This document shows positions 17,097-24,731 of a stretch of 64,000 nt of DNA, in pieces. Every line of letters begins with the position of its first letter. Within the stretch, counting starts at the first letter, position 1. The DNA is taken from assembly GCA_963747105.1 (NCBI GenBank), contig CAVVEC010000009.1:1-64000 (forward strand), in the 5' to 3' direction. Under the pieces are notes generated by a model that worked only from the letters and a program-made list of their open reading frames with translations, had not been told where the DNA came from and did not search any database. The translations under genes were made by a program, and so were the position numbers. This stretch comes from CAVVEC01 sp963747105. Its GTDB lineage: Bacteria > Acidobacteriota > Terriglobia > Terriglobales > Acidobacteriaceae.

Positions 17097-18611
17097 TCAC
17101 TTGCACTCCTCTAACGCCCGTGCCAATCCCTCGACGCCGCGCCTCAATTCCCGGCCATCCACTGCCGCGAAGCCCAGGACCAGCCCGTTGCGCGAGGACC
17201 GCCCGTACGCATAGCGAGACAGTGGAAGCACTTCAACCTCGTGTCTTGCCGCAGCTTGCGCGGCGCGCTCGGCGGAGATTCCACCCTTCAGCCATCCGAC
17301 CGTCCGCAGGCCAGCTTCCACAAGTGGAATTTCCAGCAGCCCCGCGAGCCGCTGACGGGCGCATTCCACCAGCACCGACAACCGCTCGGCGTACAATTCC
17401 CGCATCCGCCGGACATGGCGCGCAAAATGACCCTGGCGCATAAAGTCACACAGAATGGCTTGATCGATCAGCGGCGGGTGATGTGTGCTCACCGATTCAG
17501 CAGCGGCGAAGATGTCCACCATATCCGAGGGAACAACCAGATATCCCAGGCGCAGGGCAGGGAACAGCGCGTCGGTGAAGCTACCGGCAAAGATCACGAC
17601 CTGGGCGCGGTCCAGGCCCTGCAGCGCCGGGATAGGGCGGCCTGAGTACCGGTATTCGCTGTCATAGTCGTCTTCGAAGATGATCGTGTTCGACCGCCGC
17701 GCCCACTCAAGCAACGACAAGCGCCGGCGCAGGCTCATGGTCACGCCCAGGGGAAATTGATGTGCCGGGGTCACGTAAACCAGCCGGGGCCGCTGCCAGC
17801 GCTGCTGGCCTGCTTCGAGATTCAACCCTTCGGAATCAACCGGCACGGGGCAGATTTCCGCGCCGACCGCGCCGAATGTCAGTGCAGCCCGAGGATATCC
17901 CGGCTCCTCCATCCAAACCGTATCGCCCGCATCCAGCAAAATATGGGCGGCGCGATCCAGCGCCTGCTGCACGCCAGAGATGATCAGCACCTGCTCCGCC
18001 GAGCACTTCACGCCTCGGGAGGTGTTCAGATACTCAGCCACCGCTTCCCGCAGCGGGCGGTAGCCCAGCGCGTCGCCGCCGGCAAGCAGGCTGGCCGAAA
18101 CTCGTCGTAAGCGCCGCGCCGCCACCTGCGCCCAGAGATCTGTGGGAAAGGCATCGAGCGCCGGTTGGCCCGCCCGAAATGCCCTTGCCGGACGAAACTT
18201 GCTGTGAATTGCGAGCCCGCGAGGAATCGTTCGTTCCTCCTCCCGCGAAAGATCTCGCAGTCGCCGCCCATAGGCCGAAAGCGGAATACTGCGCCGCCGC
18301 CCCTTCTTGGCAGCCTTCGTCCGTGGCGCCTGCAGCAACTCATCCGGCAAAGTCTCGCTGACATACGTGCCCGATCCCACTTTCCCTTCCACGTAGCCCT
18401 CCGACCGCAACTGTTCGAAGGCGGTCACGATCGTAGGACGAGAAAGCGCGTACTGCGCGGCCAGGTCGCGGGTCGCAGGCAGCCGGGCCCCCGGATGCAA
18501 GTGCCCGGCGAGGATGGCGGAGCGCAATTCTTCGTACAGCCAGCGATAGAGCGCGGTTCCCCGCGCCGGTTCCCGCAGGTTCAGAGGCAGCGTACTGGAT
18601 TTTTTGGCCAC
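17097..18611 (-). CDS. pdxR: MocR/PdxR-type regulator (GntR HTH + aminotransferase-like domain) lacking the PLP lysine
   Basis: A 504-residue MocR-family regulator. The N-terminal GntR winged helix (LYRWLYEELRSAILAG, LPATRDLAAQYALSRPTI) is joined to a fold-type-I aminotransferase domain. Most PLP-site signatures are present (EPGYP, YVTPAHQFPLGVTMS, FEDDYDSEYRYSG, RLGY), but the position of the Schiff-base lysine (family GTFSK) reads GSFTD, so aspartate 347 replaces lysine. It is divergent from pdxS, the classical arrangement for PLP-synthesis control. The GTG at 18611 is chosen because upstream residues look like repetitive noise; an ATG at 18689 adds 26. Confidence 0.85.
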   Translation of the reverse strand: MAKKSSTLPLNLREPARGTALYRWLYEELRSAILAGHLHPGARLPATRDLAAQYALSRPTIVTAFEQLRSEGYVEGKVGSGTYVSETLPDELLQAPRTKAAKKGRRRSIPLSAYGRRLRDLSREEERTIPRGLAIHSKFRPARAFRAGQPALDAFPTDLWAQVAARRLRRVSASLLAGGDALGYRPLREAVAEYLNTSRGVKCSAEQVLIISGVQQALDRAAHILLDAGDTVWMEEPGYPRAALTFGAVGAEICPVPVDSEGLNLEAGQQRWQRPRLVYVTPAHQFPLGVTMSLRRRLSLLEWARRSNTIIFEDDYDSEYRYSGRPIPALQGLDRAQVVIFAGSFTDALFPALRLGYLVVPSDMVDIFAAAESVSTHHPPLIDQAILCDFMRQGHFARHVRRMRELYAERLSVLVECARQRLAGLLEIPLVEAGLRTVGWLKGGISAERAAQAAARHEVEVLPLSRYAYGRSSRNGLVLGFAAVDGRELRRGVEGLARALEECK

Positions 18612-18696
18612 GGCTTCTCTCTGCGACCTCTGCCAGCGCTTTGCGATCTCTGCGGTTAAAGGCTTTTGACCCAAAGGCCGCGAAAACATTCCACAA

Positions 18697-18741
18697 AGTG
18701 GTATGTACAGAATACACTATATGGACATTCTTCACTGTCCA
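18697..18741. promoter_or_regulatory. candidate PdxR operator/pdxS promoter region
   Basis: Two inverted repeats lie side by side between pdxR and pdxS: AGTG(G)TAT...ATACACT at 18697-18718 and TGGACATTCTTCACTGTCCA at 18722-18741. Position and spacing fit a regulator-binding region; which protein binds is inferred. Confidence 0.5.
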
Positions 18742-18778
18742 CTCTTCGGATATGCTGAGTTACGAAAGGGAGGCAATT

Positions 18779-19699
18779 ATGTCGCAGAACAATGGAAACT
18801 CCACCAGCCTTCGTCTGAAGACCGGCTTGGCGGAAATGCTGAAGGGCGGCGTAATCATGGATGTGACGAACGCCGAGCAGGCTGTGATTGCCGAAAAGGC
18901 CGGCGCGGTCGCCGTAATGGCCTTGGAGCGCGTGCCCGCGCAGATTCGCGCCGAAGGCGGCGTGGCCCGCATGGCCTCGCCCAAAAAGATTCGCGAAATC
19001 ATGGCCTCGGTCTCGATTCCAGTAATGGCCAAGTGCCGCATCGGGCATTTTGCGGAAGCCCAGATTTTGCAGGAGTTGGGCGTCGATTACATCGACGAAT
19101 CCGAAGTACTGACCCCCGCCGACGAAGCCCACCATGTAGACAAACACGCCTTCAGCGTTCCGTTTGTCTGCGGCGCGCGCAATCTGGGCGAGGCGCTTCG
19201 CCGAATCGCCGAGGGTGCAGCCATGATTCGTACCAAAGGCGAAGCCGGCACCGGCGACGTGGTCCACGCCGTCAAGCACATCCGGCAGATTGTGCAGGAG
19301 ATGAAGATTCTGACCGTGCTCAGCGAGCAGGAACTTTACGCGAAAGCCAAAGAGCACGGCGCTCCGTATGAACTGGTAAAGATGGTCGCTAGAGAAGGGA
19401 AGCTGCCGGTACCGAATTTTTCTGCCGGAGGCATCGCCACCCCCGCGGACGCTTCGCTCGTGATGCAACTGGGCGCCGAAGCGGTATTCGTCGGATCGGG
19501 CATTTTCATGAAGGATTCGACCACCTTCGCCGATCCGGAAGAAGCCGGGAAGCGCGCCAAGGCCATCGTGCAAGCCGCAACGCACTATCAAGACCCTAAA
19601 GTATTACTTGAAGTCAGCGAAGATTTGGCAGGCGCCATGAAGGGGCTGGCAGTGGCCGGGTTGGATGAAGCGCACATGCTGCAAACGCGGGGATGGTGA
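18779..19699 (+). CDS. pdxS: pyridoxal 5'-phosphate synthase lyase subunit PdxS
   Basis: A 306-residue PdxS, the TIM-barrel subunit that makes PLP from ribose 5-phosphate, glyceraldehyde 3-phosphate and ammonia. Characteristic segments include GGVIMDVTNAEQAVIAEKAGA, VMALERVPA, PVMAKCRIGHFAEAQILQ with the active lysine, DYIDESEVLTPAD and the C-terminal GLDEAHMLQTRGW. The ATG at 18779 has a GGGAGG ribosome site; frames extending further upstream run through the operator region. It works with PdxT, whose gene follows after a 220-bp gap that contains a terminator-like hairpin. Confidence 0.97.
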   Translation: MSQNNGNSTSLRLKTGLAEMLKGGVIMDVTNAEQAVIAEKAGAVAVMALERVPAQIRAEGGVARMASPKKIREIMASVSIPVMAKCRIGHFAEAQILQELGVDYIDESEVLTPADEAHHVDKHAFSVPFVCGARNLGEALRRIAEGAAMIRTKGEAGTGDVVHAVKHIRQIVQEMKILTVLSEQELYAKAKEHGAPYELVKMVAREGKLPVPNFSAGGIATPADASLVMQLGAEAVFVGSGIFMKDSTTFADPEEAGKRAKAIVQAATHYQDPKVLLEVSEDLAGAMKGLAVAGLDEAHMLQTRGW

Positions 19700-19801
19700 A
19701 TGAACTGCGCCAATTCAACCATGTGACCGCGGACTCAAGGGTTTCCGCGCTGACAGGCGGATGGGATTTCCCGGGTGCCCGTAATATAGGCTTTTGGGTG
19801 G

Positions 19802-19822
19802 CGCAGCGCTTTCAGCGCTGCG
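19802..19822. repeat. intergenic hairpin with TTCA loop
   Basis: CGCAGCGCTTTCAGCGCTGCG is a perfect hairpin downstream of pdxS, of the same design as those at 5166 and 28294 but with a different stem. Confidence 0.6.
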
Positions 19823-19861
19823 ATTCAAGCGCCAAGACGGCGTACCAACTGGCATTTGCCG

Positions 19862-19896
19862 AGCCCCGGATGACTACCGGGGCTTTAGCTTTTTCT
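19862..19896 (+). terminator. terminator-like hairpin between pdxS and pdxT
   Basis: An AGCCCCGG...CCGGGGCT stem with a seven-base loop is followed by TTAGCTTTTTC. It resembles an intrinsic terminator or attenuator and would separate pdxS from pdxT transcription, or lower readthrough. Confidence 0.6.
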
Positions 19897-19928
19897 AGTC
19901 GTTAGCTAATTGCTAGGAGCTGATACTC

Positions 19929-20507
19929 ATTACCATTGGTGTTCTTGCCCTCCAGGGCGACTTTGACGCGCACCGCAAACGGCTCGAAGAGCTGGGTGCT
20001 GAAGTTGTGCTCATCAAAAGGCCCGAGCAACTCGACGAGATCGACGGCCTGGTCATCCCCGGCGGCGAGTCCAGCACGTTTCTCAAACTCCTGGGCCAAA
20101 CCGGATTCGAGAAGCTCAAGCAATTCGTTCGCGCCAAGCCGACATTCGGCACCTGCGCTGGCGCAATTCTGCTGGCCCATGAAGTCGAGAATCCCACGCA
20201 GAAAGGGCTGGGCGTGCTTGATATTGCCATTCGCCGCAACGCCTACGGCCTGCAAGTTGACAGCTCGATCCGCGAGGGCAAGTTCCGCGGCGAACCCGCA
20301 GAAATGGTCTTCATCCGCGCCCCCAAAATCGAGCGCGTCGGCCCCGGCGTCGAAGTGATCGCCACTGAAGGCGGTGATCCGGTCGCCGTCCGGCAGGGAA
20401 GAGTGATGGCCGCGACCTTCCACCCCGAACTCTCCGATGACACCCGTTTACATGAAGCTTTTCTCGATCTCGTCGGGAACGGTGCAGATGGCAAAAAATC
20501 TCGTTAA
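19929..20507 (+). CDS. pdxT: pyridoxal 5'-phosphate synthase glutaminase subunit PdxT
   Basis: The class I-type glutaminase that supplies ammonia to PdxS. The nucleophile is in FGTCAGAILLA, the His-Glu pair in FHPELSDD, and the N-terminal TIGVLALQGDFDAH and GLVIPGGESST blocks are intact. The first in-frame ATG or GTG is at 20007, which would delete the essential first strand. An AGGAG ribosome site at 19915-19919 points to a start at 19923-19929, where the codons are ATA, CTC and ATT. I use ATT (MTIGVLALQGD) as the best guess; a base error in a normal ATG is the main alternative. Confidence 0.9.
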   Translation: MTIGVLALQGDFDAHRKRLEELGAEVVLIKRPEQLDEIDGLVIPGGESSTFLKLLGQTGFEKLKQFVRAKPTFGTCAGAILLAHEVENPTQKGLGVLDIAIRRNAYGLQVDSSIREGKFRGEPAEMVFIRAPKIERVGPGVEVIATEGGDPVAVRQGRVMAATFHPELSDDTRLHEAFLDLVGNGADGKKSR

Positions 20508-20531
20508 ATGCTTTGCTTCTTTTCAGCCCGC

Positions 20532-21023
20532 TTATTTCTCTGTCTTCCGCCGCGGCTTTTGCTTCGCCGAAATCGACCGGATGATGACTTTTCCCTTGCC
20601 ACTCGCCGCGAAAGGCGTTTTGGCCCGATCAAAGGCAGCAGTGATCAGCGCTTTGACTTCGGGACGGCCCAAGGTCTTTGCCGACTCCAGACGGATAAAC
20701 CGATTCTGACTGCCGGAGCCGAGCAGAATTTTGTGCGGATCGGGAAGCGTAGCCCCGCGATAGAAGGCCAGTCCCACGCCATTCGCCGCGGCAGCGATTG
20801 TGACGATGCTGTCAGAGGGCCGTTCCGTGGCAGAGTAACCGATGACAAAGAAGTTGTAGTTGTCCCAAACCAGTTCGTTCGCGCTCGGCAGTCGCTTCTG
20901 TAAGGCTCTGCGCACGGCGCGAATCAAGACCTGGTGCTTCGGATCGAACTTCGCGATAAAACTCTGGAGCTGCTTTTCGGCGTCAGGCGACGCTCCCCGT
21001 GCCTTCTTGGCGGTTGCTTTCAT
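20532..21023 (-). CDS. DUF1801 (YdhG-like) protein
   Basis: A 163-residue protein of the DUF1801 family, small alpha/beta proteins of unknown function. It has a lysine-rich N terminus, the KHQVLIRAVRRALQKRLPSANELVWDNYNFFVIGYS block, a GVGLAFYRGATLPDPHKILLGSG block and a basic tail. Its end faces pdxT, from which it is separated by 24 bp. The gene is intact and has no obvious operon partner. Confidence 0.8.
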   Translation of the reverse strand: MKATAKKARGASPDAEKQLQSFIAKFDPKHQVLIRAVRRALQKRLPSANELVWDNYNFFVIGYSATERPSDSIVTIAAAANGVGLAFYRGATLPDPHKILLGSGSQNRFIRLESAKTLGRPEVKALITAAFDRAKTPFAASGKGKVIIRSISAKQKPRRKTEK

Positions 21024-21112
21024 CCGATTTCTCCACGTGCTTGGCGGCTATTCTATAGCCCGACCGCCGGCCTCGCCAGTGCACGACGTTACGCACTCGC
21101 GTAATGCGATTC

Positions 21113-21523
21113 CTACTTCCTCGGCAAGAACTCGATCTTGACATCGCGCGCCGCGGCTTTGAGGTCGAAGTCGGCAGTGACCAAGACATGGTCGGCAGAA
21201 TCTGACACCAGCTCGATGCCAAACGCATCCGCATAGGGGATATCGCGTTTGAACCTGATGAGAGAAGCACGCACCGCCCGTTCCGCCGTGGCTGGCACAA
21301 TCTCGAATCCGAACGCCAATAGCCGGGCAAGGACCAACTCGACCGCCTGGCGCCCGTGTCCTTTAGCGGTTATGAGCGCTATTTCTCCCCAATGAATCGC
21401 CGAGATGATTACTTTGTGCCGGTCGGCAAGGTGGCCTTTAATGATCTCCGCCACCCGCGCCGCTCCGGCCTCACGGTCGAGATAGCGAAGAACTACGCTG
21501 GAATCGAGCGCGTAGGTCACCAT
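21113..21523 (-). CDS. PIN-domain toxin of an AbrB/PIN module
   Basis: A 136-residue PIN-domain ribonuclease. The first aspartate is in YALDSSVVLRYL, the conserved glutamate in IHWGEIALI, and the later acidic residues in YADAFGIELV and LVTADFDLK. It overlaps the upstream antitoxin by seven bases, as expected for a toxin-antitoxin operon. It is intact, unlike the two PIN genes near 5-7 kb. Confidence 0.85.
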   Translation of the reverse strand: MVTYALDSSVVLRYLDREAGAARVAEIIKGHLADRHKVIISAIHWGEIALITAKGHGRQAVELVLARLLAFGFEIVPATAERAVRASLIRFKRDIPYADAFGIELVSDSADHVLVTADFDLKAAARDVKIEFLPRK

Positions 21524-21747
21524 CGGTCCTTGTCGCGTTCCTTCTTCAGAAGCTTCGACAGCGACGGGCCGCCGGCCAGCATTCCGCAGGTTTCGTCCAC
21601 GAGCTTCTCCGAAACCGGCTCAAGGATGATGCGGGACTCCTGCAAGGTGACGGCAATGCGCGTGCCCGGACCGATGCCCAGCGATTCCCGCATTTCCGCG
21701 GGAATCACGAACTGTCCCTTTGTGCTTACTGTTGTAATCTGAGTCAT
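21517..21747 (-). CDS. AbrB/SpoVT-type antitoxin
   Basis: A 76-residue protein with an N-terminal swapped-hairpin AbrB domain (TTVSTKGQFVIPAEMRESLGIGPGTRIAVTL) and a C-terminal tail that would bind the toxin. The ATG at 21747 has no ribosome site and lies about seven bases from the predicted transcription start, so translation is probably close to leaderless. It represses its own operon through the palindrome just upstream (21751-21777). Confidence 0.85.
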   Translation of the reverse strand: MTQITTVSTKGQFVIPAEMRESLGIGPGTRIAVTLQESRIILEPVSEKLVDETCGMLAGGPSLSKLLKKERDKDRW

Positions 21748-21750
21748 ATA

Positions 21751-21777
21751 GTCTTACGCTATTATATGATGTAAGAC
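21751..21777 (-). promoter_or_regulatory. operator/promoter of the AbrB-PIN module
   Basis: GTCTTAC (21751-21757) and GTAAGAC (21771-21777) form an inverted repeat with 13 bp between arms. A perfect TATAAT -10 (21761-21766, minus strand) sits inside it, so binding would block transcription. Confidence 0.7.
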
Positions 21778-21789
21778 CAAACATTGCAC

Positions 21790-21822
21790 TTGACACCCCC
21801 TGATACGTAACCCTATCGTTAC
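21790..21822 (+). promoter_or_regulatory. arsR-type promoter and operator
   Basis: TTGACA at 21790-21795 and TATCGT at 21814-21819 (18-bp spacer) form a promoter overlapped by the inverted repeat GTAAC-N6-GTTAC (21807-21822). The predicted start coincides with the ATG at 21828. Confidence 0.65.
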
Positions 21823-21827
21823 ATATT

Positions 21828-22196
21828 ATGCGTCACTGTTCGGTTACACATTCCGCCGAAGCGGCTTTCAGCGCTCTCGCCGATCCCACCCGCCGCGCCG
21901 TGCTCGACCTGCTGCGGCAGGGACGCCAGCCCGCCGGTAAGATTGCGCAGGCCTTCCCCCTGTCGCGCCCGGCGATCTCCAAACATCTGAGTCTGTTGCG
22001 CCGGGCACATCTGGTTGAGGAACGGCGTGAAGGCCGGCACAGGTTTTACCAACTCAATCCGGGACCGCTGAAGGCGGTGGATGCGTGGCTGGAACAGTAC
22101 CGTGTCTTCTGGCGCGCCAATCTCGCCGGCCTGAAGACGTTCGTTGAAGCCGAGCACGCCCGGGAAGAAACCGAGACCCGAGGAAGGAACAAATAA
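21828..22196 (+). CDS. ArsR-family transcriptional regulator
   Basis: A 122-residue winged-helix repressor of the ArsR type: EAAFSALADPTRRAVLDLLRQG, then the recognition region LSRPAISKHLSLLRRAHLVEERREGRHRFYQL. There are no metal-binding cysteine motifs like CxC in the recognition helix. It is typical of the ArsR proteins paired with SRPBCC genes, which follows 21 bp later. There is no ribosome site before the ATG, and the promoter's start site falls at about the ATG, so the message may be leaderless. Confidence 0.9.
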   Translation: MRHCSVTHSAEAAFSALADPTRRAVLDLLRQGRQPAGKIAQAFPLSRPAISKHLSLLRRAHLVEERREGRHRFYQLNPGPLKAVDAWLEQYRVFWRANLAGLKTFVEAEHAREETETRGRNK

Positions 22197-22217
22197 TGTT
22201 TCAACTAAGGAGGAACG

Positions 22218-22706
22218 ATGCCCGAGATCACTTACAAACTGACCATTAACGTTGCCCCGGAACAGGTTTTCCATGCGCTGATTGACCCGAAGCACATTGC
22301 CGGCTGGTGGACTCCCGACTGCACCACCGACCAGAAAGCGGGCGGCTTCGTCAACCTTGAGTTTAAGGGGCGCAACGGCCATCTGGACGGCTTTGGGCGA
22401 ATGCGCATCGAGAAGCTCGTTCCCGGCCAACTGGTCGAGTGGAAGTGTGTAGACCAGGATTATGGTGGCATCAACGATTGGATTGGAACTACCCTCCGCT
22501 TCCGCCTCTCGGGAAACGGCCGAGGCGGGACCGATCTGGATTTTGCTCACACCGACTGGAAGAGCACCGGAGGTTCTTATCATCGTTGTACCGATGGCTG
22601 GGAGCACGTGCTTCGAACCAGCCTGAAGAGCTACTTGGAGACGGGCAAAGGGGAACCGTATCTGGTTGCGCTCGAGAGGGAAGCGGCGCGCAAGGCCAAA
22701 CCGTGA
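22218..22706 (+). CDS. SRPBCC/AHSA1 domain protein
   Basis: A 162-residue START-like (SRPBCC) protein: VAPEQVFHALIDPKHIAGWWTPDC, FKGRNGHLDGFGRMRIEKLVPGQLVEWKC, WIGTTLRFRLS, GWEHVLRTSLKSYLETGKG. This fold has a deep hydrophobic pocket for an unknown ligand. An AAGGAGG ribosome site precedes the ATG. It forms an operon with the ArsR gene and ends before a terminator at 22860. Confidence 0.9.
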   Translation: MPEITYKLTINVAPEQVFHALIDPKHIAGWWTPDCTTDQKAGGFVNLEFKGRNGHLDGFGRMRIEKLVPGQLVEWKCVDQDYGGINDWIGTTLRFRLSGNGRGGTDLDFAHTDWKSTGGSYHRCTDGWEHVLRTSLKSYLETGKGEPYLVALEREAARKAKP

Positions 22707-22859
22707 AGCAACCCTTTTTCCGTGGAAAGCCCTGTCAAGCCCCCGGACGACCGCCATTTCGCGTAACCGCCACATTCGGAAGAAGAAATAAACCTCGAAT
22801 TGTTGGCATACTAGCTATAGTAAGTGTGATACACTATACTTAAAGATAAACAATTGCAG

Positions 22860-22885
22860 GCGCGGCCCACGGGCTGCGCTTTTTT
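22860..22885 (+). terminator. intrinsic terminator
   Basis: An eight-bp stem (GCGCGGCC / GGCTGCGC, one G-T pair) followed by six T residues, about 150 bp after the ArsR-SRPBCC operon. It lies just before the next ORF on the same strand. Confidence 0.75.
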
Positions 22886-22890
22886 CATTT

Positions 22891-23634
22891 ATGCGAACAG
22901 AAAAGAAAAAATCGGGCATTTCATATTCTTTCAACCAGGTGCGTCTTCCACCGGAACTTCCCGAAGAGCGCTTCGCAATCCATGCCGTCGGCCTCACCAC
23001 TCCCAAACGCCTTGGAGAAGTCGCCGAGGCCGCCTTTCTCGCCAAAGCCGCCAGCTTCGGCTTCGGCGTGGCCAAACCCTGGGGAGACAGCGAGCGCTAC
23101 GACTTCATCCTCGACTCCGGCCACCACCTCTGGCGCGTCCAACTCAAATCCACCGGACGCTACGCCGAGTCGCGCTACCAGGTGAAAGCCGGGGGATCGA
23201 ACGCGACCTACACCCGCGACGAGATCGATTTCCTGGTCGCCTACCTCATCCCCGAAAATCTGTGGTATGTCGTGCCCATTGAGGCCTTCCCCCCGGCCAA
23301 GACCCTGCGCTTCTATCCCCACAGCGGAGGCAATCCGCAGTTGGAAAAATATCGCGAGGCCTGGTGCCAGATGGCATGCCCTCGTAACGAAAAGAGCGCC
23401 AGCCAGATCCTGGTCGCGCGCCGCTGCGAGAAAGCCTCCGTGGCATGCAGTGGTTGTCCGCTTGTGCGGCTGATCCGGCGGGTCCGTGTGGCGCGGACCC
23501 TCTCCACAATCTGCAATGATCACGTGGGGACAGCCGCCCTCGGCTGTCCAGTGGAGCGAAGCTCCACAGCGGGTGCCCCATGTCTCGCCGCCTTCGCGAG
23601 ACATGGGACGACACCGCGGTACTACAGTCAGTAG
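22891..23634 (+). CDS. PD-(D/E)XK nuclease-like protein with a repeat-encoded tail
   Basis: The first 165 residues fit a PD-(D/E)XK nuclease of the intron-endonuclease-like type: KRLGEVAEAAFLAKAASFGF, an aspartate strand ERYDFIL, the QLK catalytic pair in WRVQLKS, and a FLVAYLIPENLWYVVPIEAF strand. From about residue 170 on, the reading frame runs into dispersed hairpin repeats and the sequence becomes cysteine-rich nonsense, so the true stop was probably lost by an indel near 23390 or by repeat insertion. The natural start may also be downstream of the ATG at 22891. A DNA-cleaving role is likely from the motifs; no methylase is adjacent. Confidence 0.6.
   Translation: MRTEKKKSGISYSFNQVRLPPELPEERFAIHAVGLTTPKRLGEVAEAAFLAKAASFGFGVAKPWGDSERYDFILDSGHHLWRVQLKSTGRYAESRYQVKAGGSNATYTRDEIDFLVAYLIPENLWYVVPIEAFPPAKTLRFYPHSGGNPQLEKYREAWCQMACPRNEKSASQILVARRCEKASVACSGCPLVRLIRRVRVARTLSTICNDHVGTAALGCPVERSSTAGAPCLAAFARHGTTPRYYSQ
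23528..23609. repeat. cluster of three hairpins next to the RAYT gene
   Basis: Consecutive palindromes: GGACAGCCG...CGGCTGTCC (23528-23549), TGGAGCGAAGCTCCA shortly after, and the first copy of the REP-like unit GGGTGCCCCATGTCTCGCCG...GCGAGACATGGGAC (23571-23609). Confidence 0.8.
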
Positions 23635-23643
23635 CGATGATCC

Positions 23644-24186
23644 TCAAGCCGCCTGCGGTCGAACTCTTATCTCCAGAATGTCCGTGTCGTTGATGCGTAC
23701 CGGCCCTGCCTCCCCGGTAAGGTAGAAACGGAAACTGCTCCAGGGCCACTGTTCCGGCGAGGACACCAATCCCCGCTTAACCGGATTCCGATGCATGTAG
23801 CGTAGTTTCTCGATCCGCTTGCGTTCGGTCCATACATTGAAGTCGTAGAAGCGCGCTTGCCAGATGCGGTCTGAGCTAGACAGGAGACTGGTCTGTCGGA
23901 GCGCGCATCCCGGCGTCAACATGCGTCGAACGAAGCCAAGCTTGAGGGCCTGCATGACGGCGGATAGGCTATCCCGCCGAATTTCGCTGAGGAGCAAATG
24001 GACATGTTCCGGCATGACTACGTATCCCAGAACGACGAAGCGATAGCGGCGACGCGTCCGCTCCAGGACACTGAGGAACAGGTCGCGCCTCTCGGAGGTG
24101 TCGAGCAAGGGCCGACGCTGATGACAACTGGCCGTGATGAAGTGCAAATCGCCGGAGCCGTAATAGCGCTTGAGATTTCTGGGCAT
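23644..24186 (-). CDS. REP-associated tyrosine transposase (RAYT, Y1/HUH family)
   Basis: A 180-residue Y1 transposase of the RAYT/TnpA-REP group. The HUH metal motif is HVHLL (H61, H63) after GYVVMPE, and the candidate nucleophile is Y130 in KLRYMHRNPVKRGLV, a hallmark of RAYTs; YHQ/HFITASCHQRRPLL is the typical N-terminal strand. RAYTs nick single-stranded hairpins and are linked to spread of REP sequences. Here the gene is immediately flanked by copies of a 38-bp palindrome (23571, 24270, 24299, 24446, 24655), which are its probable substrates. The gene is intact. Confidence 0.9.
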   Translation of the reverse strand: MPRNLKRYYGSGDLHFITASCHQRRPLLDTSERRDLFLSVLERTRRRYRFVVLGYVVMPEHVHLLLSEIRRDSLSAVMQALKLGFVRRMLTPGCALRQTSLLSSSDRIWQARFYDFNVWTERKRIEKLRYMHRNPVKRGLVSSPEQWPWSSFRFYLTGEAGPVRINDTDILEIRVRPQAA

Positions 24187-24269
24187 GAGGGGAAGGGTAG
24201 GTCGGATCGTCGTTGTAGGTCGGGGATGGATGAACGGTGCTCACCGGTGGACGCGGAAAACTACAGCGC

Positions 24270-24335
24270 CGGGTGCCCCATGTCTCGCCGCCTTCGCCGG
24301 GTGCCCATGTCTCGCCGATTTTGCGAGACGTGGGA
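24270..24335. repeat. REP-like palindromes (one partial, one complete)
   Basis: A truncated unit (24270-24297) is directly followed by a complete one (24299-24335) with a GTCTCGC...GCGAGAC stem. They lie about 85 bp upstream of the RAYT start. Confidence 0.8.
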
Positions 24336-24381
24336 ATCCATCCCAAGCGCATGTCATTCCGAATCCGCTCCCAACCTTTTG

Positions 24382-24420
24382 TCATTCCGAGGAGCGCGAG
24401 CGACGAGGAATCTGCAGTTG
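24382..24420. repeat. ATTCCGAG...GAGGAATCTGC repeat unit
   Basis: A second copy of the unit seen at 9425-9510, here with GAGCGCGAGCGAC in its middle, between two REP-like palindromes. Confidence 0.65.
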
Positions 24421-24445
24421 TCTGACGAATAGCACGAACGTGGCC

Positions 24446-24484
24446 GGGTGCCCCATGTCTCGCCGCCTTTGCGAGACATGGGAC
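24446..24484. repeat. REP-like palindrome
   Basis: A complete copy of the GGGTGCCCCATGTCTCGC...GCGAGACATGGGAC unit in the same orientation as the 23571 and 24299 copies. Confidence 0.8.
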
Positions 24485-24654
24485 AGCACCAACCGCGCTG
24501 CAGTCGGGATCGTCAGACGACGCGCAGGCCGAAACTCTCATCTCCAGAGGTGTCTGGGCCGTTGAAGGACGCGTCCTTCCTCTCGCCGCGACAGGCCGAG
24601 TCACTGGTATGGCGCCTTGACAGCCCTCACCGGTGGAGCGCTGCAGACGGACAC

Positions 24655-24694
24655 GCCCCACGTCTCGCAAAAGCGGCGAGACGTGGGGCACCCC
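24655..24694. repeat. REP-like palindrome, inverted
   Basis: A complete unit in opposite orientation (GCCCCACGTCTCGC...GCGAGACGTGGGGCACCCC), 37 bp before miaB. Together with 24446 it forms an inverted pair. Confidence 0.8.
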
Positions 24695-24731
24695 CTATCC
24701 GCCATCCCCCCTGCGTTATACTTGACCCAGG

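Noticed and set aside
18656..19591. A 311-codon frame antisense to pdxS
   Set aside because: pdxS on the other strand is fully conserved; the antisense product has no family character.
21819..22775. A 318-codon frame antisense to the ArsR-SRPBCC operon
   Set aside because: Both sense genes have clear domains, spacing and a promoter; the antisense frame is a shadow.
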